Shown here in pieces: positions 12,086-24,259 of a DNA stretch of 64,000 bases. The stretch lies in assembly GCF_000001735.4 (NCBI RefSeq), contig NC_003071.7, positions 13,013,151-13,077,150 of the forward strand, read 5' to 3'. The number at the start of each line of letters is the position of its first letter. Positions within the stretch are counted from its first letter, which is position 1. This stretch comes from Arabidopsis thaliana. Its lineage: Eukaryota > Streptophyta > Magnoliopsida > Brassicales > Brassicaceae. A program made the position numbers and the translations under genes. The notes below the pieces were generated by a model, which saw nothing but the letters and a program-made list of their open reading frames with translations, searched no databases and was not told the DNA's origin.

Positions 12086-13131
12086 ATGTGACCTTCCAAT
12101 TGATCGCGAAGTGATAAGATGTATTCGATTTTTTCAGCTTATGCCATTTTTACAACTTTTCGGAAAAATGTTTCAAAATATCCATTATGAATTTGACATC
12201 CAAGTTATAAATTAGATAAAATTTACTTGAGATAACATATGGACATATAGATTTTACTTATTTATTAGAGTTCATTAACGAAAAATTATTGAGTTAAATA
12301 TAGACATCTTTAAACTCGTTAATTTTAAAAAGAAATAATAAACAATATATATATATATATAAATATTTTATTTTCAAATTTTATTTATTTAAAGGGTTTT
12401 AATTTTTATTAACAGTTATAATATTTATGATTGTTTCCGGTTACTTTGATGCTATTTTCTCGTAATTCCCTTTTGTACATATATATTTAGAACCAAAAAT
12501 TCAATCATTGAGAAGCATACTCTCTGTCAAGTGTAATTGATTCCTCCTCTTCATTTTTTAATTCTTCATTTCTTAAGTTTTATTAATTAATTGACTCACC
12601 TCTTCATCTTGTTTATTTCCAAGTAATTTTCCTAATGATGTCAATAAACAAAAATAAAAAGATTAAAATCACGCAATATCAGTAAAAAAGGAGAGAGGGT
12701 TAAATCGGTGGTGGACTTTGCAGCCCTAAACCATTGTTTCGCCTCGGAAAAGCCCATTTACACAATTGGGAAATAAATAAAAACAGAGTAAAGAAAGGAA
12801 CGTCTTTTACTCTTTACGGTATCGCTCGCTTCTCTTCTTTCTCCTCAACACGAAGACCCCTCTTGCCTCTTTATTAGAGAGACCCCTTCCTTCTTCTTCT
12901 TCACCTTCACCTTCTTCCTCGATTCAGATCGTCTCCTCCTCTGTTTTATACTCACCCTATTCCTTCGAATCTCTCTCCATTTTTATCCCCAGATTCTCCC
13001 TTCTTCAACCTCGTCGACTCTTCTTCATCACTCTATTTCTTCCGATTGAGACTTCTTTCACTCTGATTTTCTTCGACCCTTTACGGATATATTCGGTCTT
13101 GAGTCTCCATCGGATTTGGATTTGAATGTAG

Positions 13132-13211
13132 GTATCTCGCACGAGAGTTGTTGTTTAACGTAAATCTGGGTTCTTTTTTTTGGTGGGTCGTTGTTTTTCT
13201 TCTACATGCAG
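13132..13211 (+). other. Probable 5' UTR intron of DRIP2
   Basis: An AG|GTATCT donor at 13132 and a tacatgcag acceptor ending at 13211 bound an 80-base T-rich interval just before the coding exon. This is a splice prediction from consensus only. Confidence 0.45.
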
Positions 13212-13293
13212 TTTTGGGGATAGTACGTGCGATTCATCGATCAATCCTCGTTTAGATAGACATCAAGGATTTAAAGGAGTCGTTAAGAGAGCA

Positions 13294-16200
13294 ATGGAAG
13301 GAGACATGGTGGCTAAAGTGAAGAGAGAAACGGTGGTGGCATGCATGACTTGTCCTCTCTGTGACAAACTCCTCCGTGACGCCACTACCATTTCAGAGTG
13401 TCTTCACACGTGTTAGTTCCTCTTTCCCCTTCTCGATTTACGTTTCGATTCGATTTTACCCGGTTTCTAATTTTCGCAATTTCTCGTCTTTATCGTCTTC
13501 TTTGATTGGTTCTCTGTTGTGTTTTTTTTTTCTTCCTCTTGCTGATTTGGATTGAATATCTGCATGATTCTTGTTGTTAGTCTCGTATGCCACTTATGAT
13601 CTCCTCTATGTCTCAGTCGATTTGATGAAACTCGAGTCAATGAATAGTTTTGTTTGGTTTTCTCAACTAAAGTAATAGTTGTTGTTGAGCAGAATTTGTA
13701 ATCTTTGTTTACATTTAGACTGCAAGAATCCTCCTTTATTCGTCTCTTTAGGTAAAATTTGTGAGTGTCTTCTTCTTCGTCAAAGATGGTTTGGTCAAAC
13801 TCATGACGTCCAAATTTGGTTTTGGCTAATCATGTTGTTAGTTAGATTCAGTTGCTTTGTTATATCCAACTTGTAAGTTTTGTGTTAGGAAGTTCGAGTA
13901 ACAAGTGCTTTAATCTACTCTCATCGGTTTAATGTAAGTTAATATTTGGATTAAGTAGCATTTATCAGCCTCTTTCTTCTACATGATATTATACAATTAA
14001 GACAGTTTAGATCATTTTCTGTTTGGAATGGCTTAATTTATTTCTTTTAACATACAATCCAGATTAGTAGTGAGTTTTCTGCATGTTGAAGTATTTGCTG
14101 ATCTCTGTAATTTATTCAAATTTAGTTTATATTCCTTTTGGAGTCTAAATCAATCTACCATTCCAAGCTTTACACAACCAATTCTTTGTTACCGTTTACG
14201 GAGAAATATACCTTGTTACTCTGTAATTATTTTACTCATTCCATCTGATTTTAAAAAGGTAAATGTTAACAGTTCGGTTCCGTTGTACAACTGACCAACT
14301 GCTTATCTCAATTTAATAAAATTTTCAGAACGCCCTGCAGAATCTCTTTTTGAGTTACTGCAGTGCCAAAATTAGGTGTTAAATGCTTCACGGTTTTGTT
14401 TCTGGGGATGAATGCAGTATCCCCATCAAATTTGTGATTCCATCTCTTTTGTTTAGGTTGGTAGCTATGGATTTTCTTGATTTTAAAACCAAACAGTATG
14501 ATGCTCATTAACCACTTGTCTACAAGCTTCTGCCATGACAACTAATATAACTTGATGCAGTAGAGACCATACCAATTATCGGCCTTGCTATAATGGATTT
14601 GGTGGAAGGAGTCCGATAATCTAACTTGCATCTAATAAATTCAAACTTGGCAGCGAGCCAACTTGCATTGAACCTCAAACATTATGCTATTCATTCTTTA
14701 CTTAAACTTTTGATCTGAGAAATTGTTTGTTTTTATGTAAGTTGGTCGCCTTTATTACAAAAGATTTTGTTCTTACTTGATAGTTACTATCTATTGAAAT
14801 GAAACAAGTTCTTATATCACTTTTATGCAGTTTGTAGGAAATGCATTTATGAGAAAATCACAGAGGATGAGATAGAGAGCTGTCCAGTATGCGATATTGA
14901 CCTCGGGGGTACCCCACTGGAGAAACTAAGGTAAGTTCTTCTTCTTCTTTATTCCTTACACAATTTTCTCCTCGGTCTTGGTTTAGCAGTGATTCCTTGT
15001 ATAGACTGTTAGAAGCCTTTTGGCTCTTACTGTTGATGAAACGAAGTTTTCTTACATAATGCTGAAAAGTTGTACATGATTATGCTGAGGTGTGCCACAT
15101 ATGGAAGGTTCTTCCGTAATTTTTGTGGCATAGTGTGAAGTTAATCAAGAAAAGTCATTTCGATTCAGAAGCAGTTATGACCTGAATATGTTGGCTAGTT
15201 TAATACTTTCGCTGACACCAACAATTTTTTGTTAGAACCTGAAACAAATCTCTTTAGTACTACACTCTCTCTTACTAGTTGGTCACCAGTAAGAGCTTTG
15301 TTGGTGGCGAACTTATTCATTTTCTAAAGAACCACTCTTATGTATTTATTTTAGGCCTGACCACATTTTGCAAGACTTGAGAGCCAAATTATTTCCTCTA
15401 AAACGTAAAAAGGAGAGAGCGCCTGAAGTTGTGTCCTCCATCTCATTACCTGCAAAGAGGAAGGAGAGGTCTATCTCGTCTTTGGTGGTAAGCACACCCA
15501 GGGTTTCAGCACAAGCTGGTACAACAGGAAAAAGAACAAAAGCTGCTACGAGAAAAGATGTAAGAGGTAGTGGTTCATTCACTAAGAGAACAGTGAAGAA
15601 GGAAGAAGAATTTGGAGATGATCATGTAGAGAGCGCAAGCTCGCCTGAAACACTTAAAAAGTTTACTCAGAATAAAAGACAGGTAAAGAAGGTGATCATT
15701 GCAGTTCTCTCTTTACCTTTATGTTTTACTTTTTCTCTTTACCAAGTCCAAACACAACGTTATGACTGATTATGGTCTTTATATAGTTCCCCATACATTT
15801 ATTTATTTATTAATTCTTTTTTTGCAGTCTTCATATGCAAATCCTAACCAGTCCCTCTCTAATCGAAGAAACAAGGATGTTGATGAACCATGGGATTCCA
15901 AATTACATCTTTGGAAACCTCTAAATTTTCTTGTGGATGTGGCAAACGGAACAAAGGACCCAAAATCTGAGCTTGGAAACGCATCCCACAATGATGTTCA
16001 GGGGAGTAAAACCAAAACAAAGGATCATAAAAGAAAGTGTAAACTCGAGGAAGAGATCAGCAATAACGGTGATCCTACAACATCAGAAACTGCTACACTT
16101 AAACGAACGCGTCGGACTCGTCGCAAAAGGTCATCTACTTTTGGTGATTCTAGAATTCCACTGTTACCAGGTGCAGCAAGCCTAAAACAGGAGAGGAGAA

Positions 16201-17213
16201 ACGGTCATGTTTGGTTCTCACTTGTAGCGTCAAGTAATCAGTGAGATTCCTGTTCTGTATCTGAGACTCTGAGTACTTCTGATATTCAATATTTTCTGTG
16301 TCTTTTCATTTCTATCTCTTAGTGACACGGCTTTACTGGTTTCAGGGAAGGAGAAGCATCATTGCCTCAGATTCCAGCAAACTACTTGAGAATAAGGTAA
16401 GTTGTTCTTTTTGCTTTGCTCTGTTTCTTGTCACTAAGTTTTTATATGTCAACTGTGAAGTCTGTGATCAAATATTACTTATTATTGCATTGATGGCTTT
16501 GAATTCGATTTCGCAGTTGTTTTACCCGAGTTTCCATGTCATGTTTGTTTTCTGTGGTATACGTTTCTTGATAAAGCCTTCTTCTTTTTTGGCCCATCAC
16601 ACCTAATCCTTGACTGGGAGGTGTCTATTTTCTTGTTTGGGAGAATTATATTGTGCCAGAGTTGATCCCCTGTCTCATTATATGGTAGGGATGGAAATAT
16701 TCCAGTTTCTTTTATCCAAAAGTACCTCATGAGGAAGCTTGATCTCAAGAGTGAAGATGAGGTAAGCAATCTTATCTTATGCAGTGGCTACTTTTCTGTT
16801 TTATATGAGGTATCCACTCGGTCTAATATGGAATCACATAGACCGTAGTTCTATACATTGGTTCAAGTCTTGTGCTTATCAATATGACTGTAAGGTCCCC
16901 ATAAATGTTTAAACTAAAGTTAACTCTCCCTTTTATTTCCGACTTGTGTACCGGGTGATATCTTATGATCTGGGACTTTTTCGACCCACCGGTGTTGAAC
17001 CTTAACTACTCTATGTTTTTTTTTTGTAAACAGGTAGAGATAACATGTATGGGAGAACCAGTGATCCCAACGTTGCAGCTTCACAGCTTAGTAGACCTAT
17101 GGTTGGAAACAACTTCTAAGCATCAAAGAGTCGCTGCGTCAATAGGTTCATCTGCAAAGGAATTTGTAATGGTGCTAGTTTATTCTCGGAAGCTCCCTGA
17201 ATGCAACAACTAA
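13294..17213 (+). CDS. DRIP2: RING-type E3 ubiquitin ligase DREB2A-interacting protein 2
   Basis: Seven exons (13294-13411, 14831-14930, 15355-15682, 15828-16240, 16346-16396, 16689-16761, 17034-17213) encode 420 residues. A C3HC4 RING finger uses Cys20, Cys23, Cys36, His38, Cys41, Cys44, Cys57 and Cys60 and is split by the 1.4-kb first intron. The middle is basic, Ser/Lys-rich and probably disordered with nuclear localisation signals. The C-terminal ~100 residues form the ubiquitin-like RAWUL-type region found in Polycomb RING proteins such as BMI1. DRIP1 and DRIP2 ubiquitinate the transcription factor DREB2A and so limit drought responses; this is established for the family, and I assign DRIP2 (At2g30580) by sequence recognition and length. 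The short DRIP2-upstream frame without ATG is not coding. Confidence 0.95.
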
Positions 17214-17832
17214 AGAGCTATTCATTGAATCTTTTCTAGACCGAGAAGAAAGAAAAGTGCAGGAGCAGTGGAATGTCTTGTGTAGAAAGAAACTTAGCAA
17301 TTTATATTTATTTAATTGTAATCTTAAAATTTGAAACATTGGTGTGAGACAGACACTTTGTTTGTTTATCCAAGAAGATTCAAAAATGGCTTTTTAAAGG
17401 AGATTGTGTCCTTTTTGGATATTTGAATGTATGATTAGGATAATGTTGTCATTTCTATAAATATTTGTTTCCTTGTTTGGACTAAATGGAGAAGTACACG
17501 GAATCCTTGTGAATCGAATGACTTAGCCATTATTGAGAAGTCAAAAGAAAAATAACCAAAAAAAAACTTGTGAAGTGTACCTTTAATACAAGAATTAAAG
17601 AGAGATGTATAAAAGTTTTCTAACAATTTTGTTCACCAAAAAAAAAAGTTTTCTAACAATTTTTAATACAAAATGCAAAATTAAAGATGAATTTTCTTAT
17701 TTCTTTTTTTAAAACATAATTTTGAAGAAATTTGGTTGTCTTTTTGCATTTGTTTCTAGATATTTCTAAACTGTTGGGAAATAAAAAAATTTGCACACAA
17801 AACATAGTTAAATTCACGTGGTATTTATAGAG
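17214..17832. other. DRIP2 3' flank
   Basis: This is the 3' UTR and AT-rich spacer before the repeat array. A 20-base stretch around gttttctaacaattttt is repeated near 17611 and 17647. No gene is seen. Confidence 0.55.
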
Positions 17833-19800
17833 ATTTACTTCAACCAAATTTGGATTTTGGGTCATTGTTTTATGGACGGATAAACTATCCATTAGTCAAA
17901 TTTCCACAAAAATAATATGTGAATTAGATTCGACAAGGCTAATTCCCCCACAACATACGATACTAGAACAAACGTACTTGACTACTTGACGTAACAATGT
18001 TTCTCTTACTGTCTTGAAAATAACATATAACTCGTTCATCACCAATTTTCTTGTACATGATTGATTAAGTGTGTAAGCATCTTTTTCGATTAATGATGAT
18101 GATGTTAATTGGAGAAACAAATTTTTCATAAATTCCCTTATAGACAAAGTCTTATAATTTTGTTAAATTCCGCATATATTTTACCAAAACTTTGTCGAAT
18201 GGAAAGACACGTCAAATGTGCTAATTAGAAACTGTTGTATTGAGATTTCAAGAGGAATCAATAATAAGGTACTACTAGGGTTTTATTTCAATTAGGTTTG
18301 AATCTTGGGTCATTGTGACGAATAAATTATCTACTTGTCGATTTTCTACAAAAAGCACACATGAATTAGATTCAACGTGGCCAATTCATCTAACATATGT
18401 TACTAAAACAAGCGCAATAGACGAGTTGGCGTAATTTTATTTTATACTATCTATAAAGTAACGTATGATTCGTCTATCACCAATTATCTTGTAAATGATG
18501 GTAAAATGTCTAAATTCGTTTGTCGCTTAATAATGATGATGATATACGTTACTTTAATTAAAAAAAGCGAATTTTCGATAGATACTCTATTAACTAAGCA
18601 TGCACATATCACGTTGTGATTGATTTATGCCTAGTAAATAAAATTTATCTCCAGCAAGAATAATTGAAACTTCATAACTAATTTTGAATGCTAAAATGTT
18701 AAATTGATATATGGGAAACAAGTTATGATACTCAAGAAGTCACCAATATCTAGTATTGGAATCGCTGTGGTGTTTGTTTGTAGATATTTTTCTACATTTA
18801 GCAATGTATTACATTATGATTGCAAGAGGAAGCAATATTAAGGTATTAATAAGGTTTTTACTTTTACCGGGTTAGAATTTTGGGTTTGTTTATTGGATGA
18901 AGAAATTATCCACTTGTCGATCTTTCATAAAAAGCACACGTGAATTAGTTTCGACATAGTTATATAGTTCTCCTAATATACGTTATTTGAACAAGAATAC
19001 TTGACTAGTTGATGTAACGATGTTTTCTTAACGTTTCAAAAGTAACGTACGATTCTTCCATAACCAAATGTCTTGTATATAATGGTAGAATATATATTTT
19101 GTTTTGTCGCCTAATGATTATGATGTGCGTTACTTTAATTTAGAAAGCGGACTATTTAAAAACTGCTATATTGAAACCGCAAGAGAAAGCAATAGTAAGG
19201 TATTAATATGGTTTTACTTCAGCCAGATTTAAACCACCAACAATACTTTAAACCATTGGTCGATCTTTCACCACAAAAACCACACGTGAATTAGATTCGG
19301 TGTGGCTAGTTCCCTAAACATACGTTACTAGAACAAGCGCACTTGACTAGTTGGCGTGACGATGTCTTTCTTACTAATTTAAAAGTAACGTATGATTCGT
19401 CCATTACCAATTGTCATATACCTAATATAAAATATAAATTCGTTTGTCGCTTAATAATGATAACATGCGTTACTTTATGTTAAAAAGCCAATTTTCGATA
19501 GATTTTCTATTAATTGTAACGTTATAATTCATTATACATAACAAAAAAAATCTTCAACAATAATATATTGAAATTTCATAACTAATGGATGCTAAAATGT
19601 TAGATTAATAGATAGAGAAAACTTATAATACTCAAAACATTTAACACCAAAATTTCCAATATCTAGTAATGGAAATGTAATGTTTGTTAGTATATAAATT
19701 TCTGCATTTAGCAACACTTATGCTTAAAAACACATCATTGATCCGTAGAATAAAAAGACACCTCAAGTGTACTAAGTAACCGTTAGAAACTGCGTAAAAA
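17833..19800 (+). repeat. Array of about four degenerate direct repeats downstream of DRIP2
   Basis: Four units in the same orientation start near 17861, 18312, 18886 and 19251. They share an ordered set of landmarks: a cttgtcgat-like start, acacgtgaattag, a catacgttact-like block, aagtaacgtatgattcgt, a tttgtcgcttaataatgat block, aaaatgttagattgat and tctagtattggaatc. Spacing varies from about 365 to 575 bases through internal deletions. Pairwise identity looks moderate by eye, so the units are old. There is no open frame, terminal inverted repeat or LTR border. A further copy sits at 11427-12085, on the other side of DRIP2. Confidence 0.82.
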
Positions 19801-20443
19801 AGTTTGGTACCACTTTTTCTTTTACTTTTTTTGTTTTGTCAAGTTACTTATCAAAAACTTGGAAATTAACTTTCTCTCTTTTTTTTTAAACTCGTGAATA
19901 ACAATGAAACATTCGTATATTTTTATATCATAAAAGAAAACAATACGGTATTATATGAACAAAAAAAACTTAAAGATAAAAGAGGTCAACAAAATGTCCG
20001 AAGTATGATGATGCTAAGTTTGATTAGTTATCTTTTTTATGTCAGAGAACAATTAAATTTGTTTTATTATTATACTAAAAGAAGAAAAACCTAAACTGCA
20101 AAAATAATAATTACGACCCGAGTCTTCGAGTAGGACCCACCTCTGAATCTGTGACAGACGCCGGTTTCGTTCTCTCTCTCTCCTTTTTTTCCTCTCTTTG
20201 CTTTTCCAAAAAATAAAGTTGTCTTTTTTTATTTATAATAAAATGATTTGTTGTTTCACAGTGTGTTGTTTGTTTTGGGGTAAAAAAGAAAATCATAAGG
20301 ATGCTTTCAATATTTGTTTTGTTTTGGTTGAGTGATTGCTGAAGCCAACTTAAAAGAGAGAGAAGAGAAGAGTGACTCTGTGTGTGTGTGCAAGAAAGTC
20401 TTCTCTTTCACACCTTTCGTTTTCTCGAACCTCTCCTTTAAAG

Positions 20444-20467
20444 ATGGTGGAGGAATCTTGGGTTTGA
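20444..20467 (+). other. Possible upstream ORF 1 in WRKY21 leader
   Basis: An ATG at 20444 opens a seven-codon frame closed by TGA at 20467. It matters only if transcription starts upstream of it, which the sequence alone does not settle. Confidence 0.35.
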
Positions 20468-20628
20468 CAACTCATTAACACTGACCCTCTTTTTAGCTCT
20501 ACAAGCATCCAAGGAACCCCTCTTACTTTTCCCTCTTCTTCATTCCCTCTCTCTCTATATCTCCCAATTCCTTCTCTTTTTTTAACCTTGATCTTCTTCT
20601 TATAAGAGACTCAGAGCTGTTCTTCAAG

Positions 20629-20655
20629 ATGGGATTGTGTAAGCTTGAAACTTGA
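20629..20655 (+). other. Possible upstream ORF 2 in WRKY21 leader
   Basis: An ATG at 20629 opens an eight-codon frame ending in TGA at 20655, 85 bases before the WRKY21 ATG. It is inside the CT-rich leader, so it is probably transcribed. Confidence 0.45.
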
Positions 20656-20740
20656 CTATCTGGGTCTCTCCCATTTTCTGTTCTCTTTTGTATTCTGAGT
20701 GAAAGTTTTGTTTTCTGGGGGAAAAAATTAGGGTTCTTAG

Positions 20741-21198
20741 ATGGAGGAGATAGAAGGAACAAACAGAGCAGCTGTTGAGAGTTGTCATAGAGTTCTTAAT
20801 CTTTTACATAGATCACAGCAACAAGATCATGTTGGTTTTGAAAAGAATTTAGTATCTGAAACTAGAGAAGCTGTGATTAGGTTCAAGAGAGTTGGGAGTT
20901 TGTTAAGCAGTAGTGTTGGTCATGCTAGGTTTAGAAGAGCTAAGAAACTTCAGAGTCATGTCTCTCAAAGTCTCTTACTTGATCCATGTCAACAAAGGAC
21001 AACAGAAGTTCCATCATCATCTTCTCAGAAAACACCGGTACTCCGGTCTGGTTTCCAGGAATTGAGCTTGAGACAACCTTCAGATTCACTCACTTTAGGG
21101 ACTCGCTCTTTTAGTTTAAACTCAAATGCTAAAGCTCCTCTCCTTCAGCTTAATCAGCAGACAATGCCTCCTTCGAATTATCCTACTTTGTTTCCAGT

Positions 21199-21234
<36 letters not shown>

Positions 21235-22153
21235 GCAGGAGCAGCAGCAGCAGCAGCAGCAGCAACAGCAACAGTTTCATGAACGGTTACAAGCTCACCA
21301 TCTTCATCAGCAACAGCAGCTACAGAAACATCAAGCTGAGCTTATGCTTAGGAAATGCAATGGTGGGATAAGTTTGAGTTTCGATAACTCTAGTTGTACT
21401 CCAACTATGTCATCCACTAGGTCCTTTGTTTCTTCACTTAGCATAGATGGTAGTGTTGCTAATATAGAGGGAAAGAACTCCTTCCATTTTGGGGTTCCTA
21501 GTTCAACTGATCAGAATTCACTACATTCTAAGAGGAAATGCCCCTTGAAAGGAGATGAACATGGAAGCTTAAAATGCGGGAGCTCTAGCCGATGCCACTG
21601 CGCTAAGAAGAGGTCAGTTCCATATTTTTGTTTCGTTTTCATAGCCTCTCTTTACTAAGATGGTGTAGTTAATCTGATTGGGAAATTGACAGGAAACATC
21701 GGGTTAGGAGATCGATTAGAGTACCGGCTATAAGTAACAAGGTTGCAGATATCCCTCCTGATGATTATTCATGGCGAAAATATGGTCAGAAGCCCATCAA
21801 GGGCTCTCCTTATCCCAGGTATACACTTCTTGATCATATTTTGTTATGTTAAGAAGTGATAAAGATTGATGTCACATGCAAAGAACCATCCTTTTAACAT
21901 TAAGGCTTTTGAGTTTTGATGAGAAAAAAGAGTCTAAAAATGGCTAAGAGATGACACAAGTAAGATGAGTCCTTTTAAGGAAGTGTTGTATTGGATTTTT
22001 GTGTGCAGAGGATATTACAAATGTAGTAGCATGAGAGGTTGTCCAGCGAGGAAGCATGTTGAGAGATGTTTGGAAGATCCGGCAATGCTTATTGTTACTT
22101 ATGAAGCAGAGCATAACCACCCGAAATTGCCATCTCAAGCTATAACAACTTAA
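20741..22153 (+). CDS. WRKY21: WRKY transcription factor, group IId
   Basis: Three exons (20741-21612, 21693-21818, 22009-22153) give 380 residues. The N-terminus has amphipathic segments, a VGHARFRR motif (the HARF box of group IId) and a region where group IId proteins bind calmodulin. Residues 154-178 are a polyglutamine tract, 13 Gln, one Glu and 11 Gln, followed by a His/Gln-rich coiled segment. A basic Cys-containing plant zinc cluster precedes WRKYGQK at 318-324. The zinc finger is C-X5-C-X23-H-X-H (Cys338, Cys344, His368, His370). The second intron splits the domain after PYPR, the intron site expected for this class. The protein binds W-box DNA. Length and motifs match WRKY21 (At2g30590). 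Confidence 0.96.
21200..21274 (+). repeat. CAA/CAG microsatellite encoding polyglutamine in WRKY21
   Basis: Eleven pure CAA codons and two CAG codons are followed by GAG, seven CAG codons and an alternating CAA/CAG end. The two halves therefore come from different codon expansions separated by a single Glu codon. Confidence 0.9.
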
Positions 22154-24259
22154 CTCTCGTTTATCTTTGCGGTCCAGCATAAACCTTCTCATGTATGTTG
22201 TTCTCTTTTGTGCGCGATGATCGGCTTTGGGGTTGCTGCAATGTTGTGATATATGGATCGGGGTAAGTGCTTTTGTTGGGGTGGATTTGCTTGTGAGAGT
22301 TTGCTGCAATTGTTGGATTTTGAGCTATATATGGGGTAAATGTAGGATTGGTCAAGACTCTTTTTCTGTTTCTCAAGTTTATTGGTCTTAATGATTAAAA
22401 GTTTAATGGTTTGTTTCTGGCTATGTATCTTTTTTTTCTTCTCAAGTGGCTTTTTCTTTTATGATTGGTACTGTTAGAATTTGGAGATTGTTGCTAAGTA
22501 ACTTAATCATTTAGCAAGGTAGCTTAAATCTAAGATGATTAGGGATAAAGAATATTGGATTCTGTTCTGAGTTTAGAGAATATTGGATTCTGTTCTGAGT
22601 TTAGAGAATATTGAATTCATGTATCAAGCATAATGAATGAAACTTATTTTAAGACAAAATTGAGTTTGAGATTCCATTTTAGGAATAGACAACAAGTCTA
22701 CAAAGTGCTCACTTATGTACTAATATAAGAATTCACTAAGTTAGTAAACCTATCATTAATCCCGAAAATGTTAAGTAGTTTGATGAAAATCAGAAGTATG
22801 CGTAAAATAATAACAAAGAATGAGAAAATCTGACACGTTTAAGCGCATTTTTGGTAAATTTAATCTGAATATTCATCTCATTCTTTTTTAAAGAACACTT
22901 ACACTAATTACATTCCCTTTTCTTCTCCATTTATCATGTATTTTATATAATATTCTCATCTAAAAGATCATTCTCATTAATAGTATAGATTATTTAAAAG
23001 TGGGTGTTGAAACCTACAAAATAAAATTAAAACACATTTCAAAACTTTAAAATGGATGTCTCTTACATATGTAACAGAAATCACATTGTCCAACTATCTA
23101 CTATACTTATGTGAAAAAAACATACATATGCCCAAAATTGTTATCAAACCAAAATGTTCTGGAAATAGCCCATTGGACATCTATTTATAAAATTGCATAC
23201 ACTTTAGCTAAAAAAAAGTACTTCAGTTTGTTGTTAGAATATTCAAATTCAAGAATTATTTTTGAAAGAATTGTGTGCAGAATATCAAAGAAATTTTGAA
23301 ATAATTCAGAATTGTGTACACAATATCAAAAAATCCATTTCGAAAATGCTTTGTACACTTGTGTTTTGGCTTGTATTTTTATTTTAAAAGTATGATATGT
23401 AAAATAAATAGGAAGTGTAGGATTATTCTTTTTCTTGTCTAATAAAAAATAAAAAATAATCATATGCATTTATGAAGATAATTAAACTTTTAAATACTTT
23501 TTAATATTTCATACATATTATCCATTTCTCATTCCAAAAAAAGAGTTTAATTCTCAGTTTCAGAATAAAATGTGGGCCTTATACAGATTTAGTTGGCCCA
23601 TTAATGTACAGGTGACAATAATCCACCAACTCGTTTCTCCTGACACAAAAAATATCTCATCATGTCTTCTTCTTCGTATTCGTGTCTCTCATTTCCTTTT
23701 TTGACTCTTCTTTCCAAAAAGGATTAGATCTGACTCACTATTACGTGTCACGCACAGTTCATTAGGTACGCTCGGAAAATTTTATCCACACATCTAAATA
23801 TCTGATTTATGATCAAATCACCCATTTTTATTTTTCCTTTTGTAGCTTCTCAAATCTTTTGTCTTTATTCGATTTAAAAGTTGATGTACTCTGCATCTGA
23901 TTGTTTTGCTCGTGTTTTATTACCACGTTGTGGTTGAAATTTGACGGCGGAAGTTCATGGTGGGGTATGAAGCCAGTTGGATTCAGATTTTTTTGCCAAG
24001 TTGATTGCTTTCTAGCTGATTCATTGAAAATAACGTTCCTTTTTAAAAACCCATTTGTTATCATTGTCTTCTCAAAACGTATGATCTGGTTTTTCAAAAG
24101 TGAGTCTGGTTGAGTTCTATGTGTTTGTGAAAATGTCTCAATGAGTGAAATTTTGTTTCTTTTTATGTTTTTAGTGTCTTTGTCTTTGGTTATATAGATG
24201 TTGATGGCTTGTGGGTTTGGAAATATTGTAGGTGAAGGCAAGAGATTTTATGAAGAAAG
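22154..24259. other. Intergenic region between WRKY21 and the BTB gene
   Basis: The region has the WRKY21 3' UTR, a short tandem repeat at 22549-22618 and AT-rich spacer. From about 23640 it becomes the CT-rich leader of the BTB gene. A 5' UTR intron ending at an attgtag acceptor near 24231 is plausible. No other gene is seen. Confidence 0.5.
22549..22618 (+). repeat. 28-bp tandem repeat, 2.5 copies
   Basis: The unit begins agaatattggattctg and ends gagtttag. Two copies are identical and the third partial copy has one change before it breaks off. Confidence 0.9.

Larger units (their letters stand above)
10757..13293. other. Divergent intergenic region between GAUT5 and DRIP2
   Basis: The left end carries the GAUT5 leader. 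11427-12085 is an isolated copy of the repeat family that forms an array after DRIP2. The right end, from about 12800, is CT-rich and looks like the DRIP2 promoter and leader. A short TA microsatellite lies near 12345. No other gene is seen. Confidence 0.6.
19801..20740. other. WRKY21 promoter and leader
   Basis: AT-rich spacer passes into a CT-rich leader from about 20380, typical of plant 5' UTRs. A W-box core TTGACT occurs at 20652-20657. Two short upstream frames are listed separately. Confidence 0.55.

Noticed and set aside
13180..13293. Upstream in-frame extension of DRIP2
   Set aside because: No ATG begins it, part of it falls in a probable leader intron, and the known protein starts MEGDMV at 13294.
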